From JAHEFU01 sp020440645 (GTDB lineage: Bacteria; 4484-113; JAFGCY01): a stretch of 64,000 nt of DNA. The notes beneath the pieces are model-generated. The model worked only from the letters and a program-made list of their open reading frames with translations, ran no database searches and was not told where the DNA came from. Shown piece after piece: positions 59,470-64,000 of the stretch. Made by a program: the position numbers and the translations under genes. The stretch lies in the NCBI GenBank assembly GCA_020440645.1, contig JAGRNR010000011.1:10259-74258 (forward strand). Direction: 5' to 3'. How positions within the stretch are numbered: the stretch's first letter is position 1; each line of letters opens with the position of its first letter.

Positions 59470-59475
59470 ATTATA
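59470..59475 (-). promoter_or_regulatory. Extended -10 promoter (TGCTATAAT) of the TonB operon
   Basis: Perfect TATAAT with an upstream TG on the minus strand, giving a leader of about 70 nt before the lipoprotein ATG. The gap from here to 59703 holds no gene that I can see. Confidence 0.65.
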
Positions 59476-59703
59476 GCACAGGAACTGGAAGTGACAAGTC
59501 CCTTCCGTGGATATGCCTGATTTTCATTGATCCCAGTCCCTATTGGTGAATCCATTCACAATTGATTCGCAGTGGCCATATTGTAGCCTGAAGTCAATTC
59601 AGATAAAAGGGATTTGTGATAAACAAATGGGGATTACACCAGAATTTCAGCAGTTTCCGGGTGATTGGTCCAAAACAGGAAAGTGAACTGACTAAGGGTC
59701 AGA

Positions 59704-60555
59704 TCAGGGGGCCGTTGCAGGGGTATCCGGTTCTGCCGCAACCGCCACCGGCTCGTGGTTATCCAGCAGGCGGGGCTTGGGCCAGAACACGAACAGGGCG
59801 CGTCCCTCGATGTTGTCGCGAGGAACGAAGCCCCAGACCCGGCTGTCCGAGCTGTGGTTGCGGTTGTCGCCCATCACGAAATAGTGGCCTTCCGGAACCG
59901 TGACCTCGTCATAGTCGTTGAAGGGTCGCTCCGCGATGTAGTCGTCCTCCAGCAGGACGTCACCATTCACATAAACCTGGCCGTGGTAGACCTTGACCTT
60001 GTCGCCTGGCAGGCCGATCACACGCTTGATGTAGTCCTTCTTGGGATCCTTCGGGAAGCGGAAGATCATGATGTCGCCGCGGTCCGGATCCTGGCTGAGC
60101 AGCTTGTAGCTGAGCTTGTCGGCAATCAGCAGGTCGCCCTTCTCAAGGGTGTGCTCCATGCTGCCGCTGGGGATGTAGAAGCTCGCCACCACGAAGGATT
60201 TCAACACCAGGGCAAGGCCAAGGGCCATCACGATGGTGGGGATCCACTCATAGAGCAGGCCCTGCATGAAGGACACAGCCACGAACTCGATCTTGTGGCG
60301 GAAGCCGGGGCCGCTGAGCCAGCCCACGCCGGGGCGGTCGTGCGCGACCACCACGAGGTTGGCCTCGTTGTTCTCAACGGGAACGGTGATCTCGCGCTGG
60401 ATGGCGCTGTCGGAGAAGCTGCCACGGCTCAGGCGCAGGTGGACGGATTCGCCCGGGTTCTCCTTGAAGCGTATGCAGATCCTGGTGGAACTTGTGCCGT
60501 CAGCAGGCGTCTTGGCCCGCTCACTGTGAATTTCAACGCCAGGTCTGGAACCCAT
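59704..60555 (-). CDS. lepB: Signal peptidase I (copy A), with N-terminal beta-domain
   Basis: 283 residues. Removes Sec/Tat signal peptides. Catalytic Ser in YIPSGSMEHTLEKGD, Lys in DYIKRVIGLPGD and the later GHYFVMGDNRNHSSDSRVWGFV box. One membrane helix (WIPTIVMALGLALVLKSFVVASF) is preceded by about 90 residues that look like a small beta-sandwich (SVHLRLSRGSFSDSAIQREITVPV), unusual for LepB. A second copy lies 0.6 kb upstream across rplS. GGAG is 9 nt upstream of the ATG. Confidence 0.94.
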   Translation of the reverse strand: MGSRPGVEIHSERAKTPADGTSSTRICIRFKENPGESVHLRLSRGSFSDSAIQREITVPVENNEANLVVVAHDRPGVGWLSGPGFRHKIEFVAVSFMQGLLYEWIPTIVMALGLALVLKSFVVASFYIPSGSMEHTLEKGDLLIADKLSYKLLSQDPDRGDIMIFRFPKDPKKDYIKRVIGLPGDKVKVYHGQVYVNGDVLLEDDYIAERPFNDYDEVTVPEGHYFVMGDNRNHSSDSRVWGFVPRDNIEGRALFVFWPKPRLLDNHEPVAVAAEPDTPATAP

Positions 60556-60618
60556 TGGCTAATGCTCCAGCGGCCGGCAGCACACCGGCCGGAATATCTA
60601 ATGAAAGGGACCGCGAGC

Positions 60619-61044
60619 TTAGCGGACCATCTTTTCCTTCAGGCGGGTCGCCTTACCGACGCGGTCGCGCAGGTAGTACAGCTTGGCGCGGCGCACCACA
60701 CCGTGGCGGGTGACCTCGATCTTGTTGATCTTGGCACTGTTGACGAAATAGGTCTTCTCAACACCCACGCCGGAAGCGATCTTGCGCACGGTGACCTTCT
60801 GCATCGGGCCCTGGCCATGCACTGCAAGCACGGTGCCCTCGAAGACCTGGATGCGCTCCACGTTCTGCTTGGACTGCTTACCCTTCGCGGCAATACGGTG
60901 AATCTTCTTCAGGCCGGCGATGTGGTCGGTACCACCCTCGTAGAGGTTGATGTGCACGCGGACGGTGTCGCCGGGCACGATCTTGGGAACCTCGCCCTCA
61001 GGCTTGGCCATCTTCTTGTTGTACTGCGCGATGATCTGCTTCAT
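60619..61044 (-). CDS. rplS: Ribosomal protein bL19, extended form
   Basis: 141 residues against about 115 in most bacteria. PGDTVRVHINLYEGG at the start and VFEGTVLAVHG, VTVRKIASGVGVEKTYFVNS, RAKLYYLRDRVGKATRLKEK are standard. Between the first strands it carries an insertion of about 17-20 residues (DHIAGLKKIHRIAAKGKQS). ATG 61044 has GGAGA 5 nt upstream; the longer open frame is not used. A leader hairpin and internal promoter precede it. Confidence 0.94.
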   Translation of the reverse strand: MKQIIAQYNKKMAKPEGEVPKIVPGDTVRVHINLYEGGTDHIAGLKKIHRIAAKGKQSKQNVERIQVFEGTVLAVHGQGPMQKVTVRKIASGVGVEKTYFVNSAKINKIEVTRHGVVRRAKLYYLRDRVGKATRLKEKMVR

Positions 61045-61057
61045 CTTGGTCTCCCGT

Positions 61058-61076
61058 CCGCACCGTGGAAGTGCGG
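61058..61076 (-). promoter_or_regulatory. Hairpin in rplS leader, next to the ribosome-binding site
   Basis: Arms CCGCAC / GTGCGG with a 7-nt loop, ending 3-4 nt before GGGAGA. Could be an L19-binding autoregulatory leader. Confidence 0.4.
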
Positions 61077-61112
61077 GCATGCAAAGGACGGAGCTTGCCC
61101 CGTGAGCCAAAA

Positions 61113-61118
61113 ATTCTA
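61113..61118 (-). promoter_or_regulatory. Internal promoter before rplS (extended -10 TGCTAGAAT)
   Basis: TAGAAT with an upstream TG on the minus strand, in the roughly 120-nt gap between the lepB copy B stop and rplS. Leader about 60 nt. Confidence 0.45.
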
Positions 61119-61164
61119 GCACAAGCTCATCGGAATGCAAGCTGGACGGGGAAATTTCCCCGGC

Positions 61165-61956
61165 TTACTGCTGTTCGCGGGACAGGCTGCGAGCATGCCT
61201 CGGCGGCCAGAACACGAGCACCGGGTTTCCCTCGATGTATTCCTGCGGCAGGTAGCCCCAGAAGCGGCTGTCCAGGCTGTTGTTGCGGTTGTCGCCCATC
61301 ACGAAGTAGTTGCCTTCCGGCACCACCACCGGGCCGAAGTCGTACAGCCGGTCCGTGACCTTGATGTAGTCCTCCTGCACCAGCTCATTGTTGATGTACA
61401 GCTTCTCATTGCGGATCTCCACCAGGTCTCCCGGCAGGCCGATCACGCGCTTGACCCAGGTCTCATCCTGGTGCTCGGGGTGGTGGAAGATCACGATTTC
61501 GCCGCGGTGCGGCAGGGCCTTCAGCACCTTGGTGCTGAACTTCTCCGCGATGAACTTGTCACCGGGGTAGAGGGTGCCCTCCATGGACGGGCTGGGGACA
61601 TAGTAACTGGCAAAGGCGAAGCTGCGCAGCACCAGCGCCAGCAACATTGACAGGCCAAGCGTCGGCACCCAGTCGAACACCAGGCCCTGGAGGAAGTTGG
61701 CCGGCTCAAAGCGCAGGATGTGGCGGCTGCCGTTGATGCGCAGGATCACGCGTCCCGGACGGCCAGTTGAGTAGATGCCAAAACTGCTGGCTTCGTCCAG
61801 CTCGATCCGGAGCACTGACTGTTCCTCACTGAAGCTGGCAGGGCCAGTCAGGCTGAGCTGCAGCGGGCCTTCAGCACCGCTGACTTCCACATGGAACATC
61901 GAGCCGTTGCGCGCCGGGGCCTTCTGCCTGGAAAAGCTCACATTCATGTTGTTCAT
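61165..61956 (-). CDS. lepB: Signal peptidase I (copy B), with N-terminal beta-domain
   Basis: 263 residues. Catalytic Ser in YVPSPSMEGTLYPGD, Lys in WVKRVIGLPGD and GNYFVMGDNRNNSLDSRFWGYL. Like copy A it has an 80-residue beta-rich N-terminal domain (FHVEVSGAEGPLQLSLTGPA) before the membrane helix (VPTLGLSMLLALVLRSFAFASY), so the domain predates the duplication. Lies 41 nt after trmD; a small hairpin (TGACCG/CGGTCA, about 61978-61993) occupies that gap. Two ATGs (61956, 61947) are possible. Confidence 0.93.
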   Translation of the reverse strand: MNNMNVSFSRQKAPARNGSMFHVEVSGAEGPLQLSLTGPASFSEEQSVLRIELDEASSFGIYSTGRPGRVILRINGSRHILRFEPANFLQGLVFDWVPTLGLSMLLALVLRSFAFASYYVPSPSMEGTLYPGDKFIAEKFSTKVLKALPHRGEIVIFHHPEHQDETWVKRVIGLPGDLVEIRNEKLYINNELVQEDYIKVTDRLYDFGPVVVPEGNYFVMGDNRNNSLDSRFWGYLPQEYIEGNPVLVFWPPRHARSLSREQQ

Positions 61957-61997
61957 CCCGCACCATCCTGTGGCGATTGACCGTCAGCGGTCAGACG

Positions 61998-62714
61998 CTA
62001 AAGCCCCAGTATTTGTTTTGCCCGTTCTCGCTGCTCCTGTGTCAGCAGCTCCGGCCGGCGCCGGTAGGTCATCAGCAAGGCCTGTTCGTGGCGCCAGCTG
62101 TCGATGTTGGCATGGTGCCCGCTGAGCAGTACTTCCGGCACGCTCATCTCACGGTAGCTTTCCGGTCGCGTGTAATGGGGCCAGTCGAGCATCCCGCTGG
62201 AAAAGCTCTCCTCATGCACACTCTGGCTGTCGCCGACCACTCCCGGAATCAGCCGGGACACGGCGTCCACCAGGCACATCACCGGCAGCTCACCACCACT
62301 GAGTACGTAGTCACCCATACTGATCTCGCGGTCCACCAGGTTGTCAAGTACACGCTGGTCGACACCTTCATAGCGGCCGCACAGCAGCAGCAGGTCCGGT
62401 CCATTGGCAAGTGCCTCGGCTATCCGCTGTGTGAATGGTTCACCGGCCGGTGAGGTGTAGACCAGCGGCAGCGGGGCAGGGTTGGCAGCGCGGATCGCCT
62501 CGACGGCGCTGAAGATCGGCTCGCAGCGCATCACCATCCCGGGGCCGCCGCCAAACGGCATGTCGTCAGTGCTGCGGTGACGGTCCGTGGTCCAGTCGCG
62601 CAGGTCATGCACATGCGGTTCAATCAACCCGGCTTCCACTCCGCGACGCACGACGCCGAACTGGAACACGCTGGCAACGAAGTCCGGAAAGATTGTCAGC
62701 ACGTGGAACTTCAC
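61998..62714 (-). CDS. trmD: tRNA (guanine-37-N1)-methyltransferase
   Basis: 238 residues. Methylates G37 of tRNAs using S-adenosylmethionine, preventing frameshifting. Knot motifs: MPFGGGPGMVMRCEPI, LVYTSPAGEPFTQ, LLCGRYEGVDQRV, IGDY-type SMGDYVLSGGELPVM and the C-terminal HYTRPESYREMSVPEVLLSGHH. The ATG overlaps the rimM stop by 4 nt. Confidence 0.96.
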   Translation of the reverse strand: MKFHVLTIFPDFVASVFQFGVVRRGVEAGLIEPHVHDLRDWTTDRHRSTDDMPFGGGPGMVMRCEPIFSAVEAIRAANPAPLPLVYTSPAGEPFTQRIAEALANGPDLLLLCGRYEGVDQRVLDNLVDREISMGDYVLSGGELPVMCLVDAVSRLIPGVVGDSQSVHEESFSSGMLDWPHYTRPESYREMSVPEVLLSGHHANIDSWRHEQALLMTYRRRPELLTQEQRERAKQILGL

Positions 62715-63229
62715 TGGTTGTTGTCCCGTGACAGCAGGCTGTAGTCGGAGACCAGGTAGCCCTCTTCGAGGTACAGCTCCGGCACATGCTCCATGTTGAA
62801 GGGGATCAGGATCAGCTTCTCGCCCTGCACCTCAAGGAACATCCCGGCGCCGGTCTCAGCCACATCCACGACCTTGCCGACAAGGTCGCCCTTGCTGGTG
62901 CGCACTTCCATGCCTTCAAGCTCAAAGAAGTAGACCTCACCTTCCTCACGGGGTAGGGCGCCGCGCGCGACCCAGTACATGATGTCCCAGCCGTTGAAGC
63001 GCTGGCCATCCTCCGGGCTGGTTACCTCATTGAAGGAGGCGAGGAAGCAGTCGCGGTAATGCTCGATGCTGGCAAGCGTGAGCTGCAGCACCTCGCCGCT
63101 GCGGTGGTCGTAGATGAGGTAATGGCTGCGCTGGTCAAGCCATTCGGGATGGTCCGTGCGGTAGTCGCACTTGAGCTGGCCCTTGACTCCGTGTGGCCTG
63201 CGGATGCTGCCGACGCGGACCAGCGGCAT
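62711..63229 (-). CDS. rimM: 16S rRNA-processing protein RimM
   Basis: 172 residues. 30S maturation factor that binds uS19. N-domain: VGSIRRPHGVKGQLKCDYRTDHPEWL. PRC-barrel C-domain: EVYFFELEGMEVRTSKGDLVGKVVDVAETGAGMFLEV with IPFNMEHV near the end. Overlaps trmD by 4 nt (ATGA) and begins 2 nt after khpA. Confidence 0.95.
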   Translation of the reverse strand: MPLVRVGSIRRPHGVKGQLKCDYRTDHPEWLDQRSHYLIYDHRSGEVLQLTLASIEHYRDCFLASFNEVTSPEDGQRFNGWDIMYWVARGALPREEGEVYFFELEGMEVRTSKGDLVGKVVDVAETGAGMFLEVQGEKLILIPFNMEHVPELYLEEGYLVSDYSLLSRDNNQ

Positions 63230-63231
63230 GA

Positions 63232-63567
63232 TCAGGAGACCAGGTCGATCTTGAAGCGGCGGGTGGTCTTGCCCCCGGCGGCCTTGAGGATCTGGCGGAT
63301 GGCGTTGATGATGCGGCCTTCCTTGCCGATCACCTTGCCGACGTCATCCGGGTCCACCTTGATCTCGATCAGCAGGCCCATCGGGCTGTGCGAATCCTTG
63401 ATTTCAACCAGTTCGGGCTTGTCCACGAACTGCTTGACGATCTGGCCGAGGAAGTCATACATCTGGGCGTCACGGTTACCGTAGCCGCCACCGCCATGGT
63501 CGCGGTCACCACGGTCCCGGCCCCTGTCCCGGAAGTCCCTGTGATCCCTGTCTCTGTTTCCGTACAT
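63232..63567 (-). CDS. khpA: KhpA-type KH-domain RNA-binding protein with Arg/Asp/Gly-rich N-terminal extension
   Basis: 111 residues instead of about 78. The C-terminal 76 residues are the normal KhpA: MYDFLGQIVKQFVDKPELV, then DDVGKVIGKEGRIINAIRQIL with the GxxG loop. The first 35 residues are built of Arg, Asp, Gly, Asn and His (dominated by R-D and G-G repeats) and are probably disordered and RNA-binding. Starts 3 nt after rpsP. The partner KhpB is encoded at 36.1-36.7 kb. Confidence 0.92.
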   Translation of the reverse strand: MYGNRDRDHRDFRDRGRDRGDRDHGGGGYGNRDAQMYDFLGQIVKQFVDKPELVEIKDSHSPMGLLIEIKVDPDDVGKVIGKEGRIINAIRQILKAAGGKTTRRFKIDLVS

Positions 63568-63570
63568 GAC

Positions 63571-63822
63571 TTACTTTACTTCGATTGAGGTGTTCTTGCT
63601 GATGAGTGTGCGGACACGCTCGGTGGGCTGGGCGCCGACGCCAAGCCAGTACTTGATCCGCTCCTCATCGAGGCGCACATCAGCCGGCTCGCTGAGCGGG
63701 TTGTAGAAGCCGAGCTGCTCAATGTACTTGCCGCTGCGCGGGGTACGAGCTTCCTTCACCACCACACGGTAGCTGGGCTGCTTGGTCTTGCCGATTCTCA
63801 TCAGTCTGATCTTTACTGCCAT
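63571..63822 (-). CDS. rpsP: Ribosomal protein bS16
   Basis: 83 residues. MAVKIRLMRIGKTKQPSYRVVV, SGKYIEQLGFYNPL and DEERIKYWLGVGAQPTERV are standard bS16. ATG 63822 is used; the open frame extends 15 codons upstream without support. AGGA lies about 10 nt upstream. First gene of the rpsP-khpA-rimM-trmD-lepB-rplS-lepB operon, with its own promoter. Confidence 0.95.
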   Translation of the reverse strand: MAVKIRLMRIGKTKQPSYRVVVKEARTPRSGKYIEQLGFYNPLSEPADVRLDEERIKYWLGVGAQPTERVRTLISKNTSIEVK

Positions 63823-63853
63823 TTCTATATAGTCCTGCTGGAATGAACCTCGT

Positions 63854-63881
63854 ATTATACAGCACACTGCCGCACTGTAAA
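63854..63881 (-). promoter_or_regulatory. Sigma-70 promoter of the rpsP operon
   Basis: TTTACA (63876-63881) and TATAAT (63854-63859) on the minus strand with 16-nt spacing. Transcription should start near 63847, leaving a leader of about 25 nt. The best complete sigma-70 match in the window. Confidence 0.7.
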
Positions 63882-63921
63882 GGGGCTGGATTTTACCAGA
63901 AAAGTGCGGGACTGGCTACGC

Positions 63922-64000
63922 TCAGGCGCCGCTGTTGATGGATTCGAGCATTTCCTCATGGCTCAGTCCCGGATGGACCAGCTCGCTGCTCTTGTGGCTG
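63922..64000 (-). CDS. 3' end of an unidentified gene cut by the window edge
   Basis: The minus strand is open from the window edge to a TGA at 63922-63924, giving about 26 codons ending HPGLSHEEMLESINSGA. Too short to identify. In many genomes ffh precedes rpsP, but nothing here confirms that. The gap to the rpsP promoter is about 40 bp. Confidence 0.35.
   Translation of the reverse strand, partial: SHKSSELVHPGLSHEEMLESINSGA

Noticed and set aside
59755..61119. 454-codon antisense frame across lepB and rplS
   Set aside because: Mirror frame crossing two conserved genes; no ribosome-binding site or domain.

Overview
The window is about 64 kb of GC-rich, gene-dense bacterial chromosome with roughly 57 supportable genes. 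It looks like a diderm (Gram-negative-type) bacterium that is not a typical proteobacterium. It carries two LptF/LptG-family lipopolysaccharide permeases, ExbB-ExbD-TonB with an outer-membrane receptor, PspA/PspC, lipoproteins and two signal peptidases. Its valyl-tRNA synthetase is of the archaeal type, its YidC lacks the periplasmic domain usual in diderms, and at least 12 genes appear to be transcribed as leaderless mRNAs from a TANNNT box 5-7 nt before the start codon. TGA, TAA and TAG all serve as stops. I cannot assign a phylum from the sequence alone. No tRNA, rRNA, CRISPR array, insertion sequence or phage gene was recognised.

Layout. (1) 1-10.6 kb: metabolism and housekeeping (nnr fragment, C39-like protein, alr, dapF, tandem AAA ATPase, solitary HicB-like protein, valS, GNAT). 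(2) 10.6-27.1 kb: an accessory carbohydrate and surface block with two (alpha/alpha)6-barrel glycosidases, two tandem paralogous lipoproteins (dockerin-like, FnIII, PKD and beta-propeller regions), a chemoreceptor and a secreted GH2 enzyme. The second glycosidase contains what looks like a STAS regulatory domain inserted in its catalytic region. (3) 27.2-36.1 kb: a Gln-rich membrane protein split by an in-frame TGA, lytic transglycosylase, ABC exporter, PseG-like protein, dolichol/phytol-kinase-like protein, thioredoxin, phosphoglucomutase and PspC. (4) 36-44 kb: the rpmH-rnpA-yidD-yidC-khpB cluster, pspA, a 29-residue membrane peptide, an M48 protease and the two LptF/G permeases. (5) 44-49.2 kb: rimP-nusA-ylxR-infB, preceded by a leader terminator that could be an attenuator. 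(6) 49.2-54.4 kb: two intact globins and a third broken by an in-frame stop, methylmalonyl-CoA mutase large subunit, and a two-domain ArsA ATPase. (7) 54.4-59.5 kb: a complete TonB uptake operon (lipoprotein, receptor, ExbB, ExbD, TonB) behind a promoter whose start site overlaps a 24-bp inverted repeat. (8) 59.7-64 kb: rpsP-khpA-rimM-trmD-lepB-rplS-lepB.

The core translation clusters (4, 5, 8) have conserved gene order and ordinary Shine-Dalgarno sites. Many single genes in between use leaderless promoters. The most unusual items are the glycosidase-STAS fusion, the leaderless set, the interrupted Gln-rich gene and the decayed globin. All functional calls come from reading the translated sequences and were not checked against databases.
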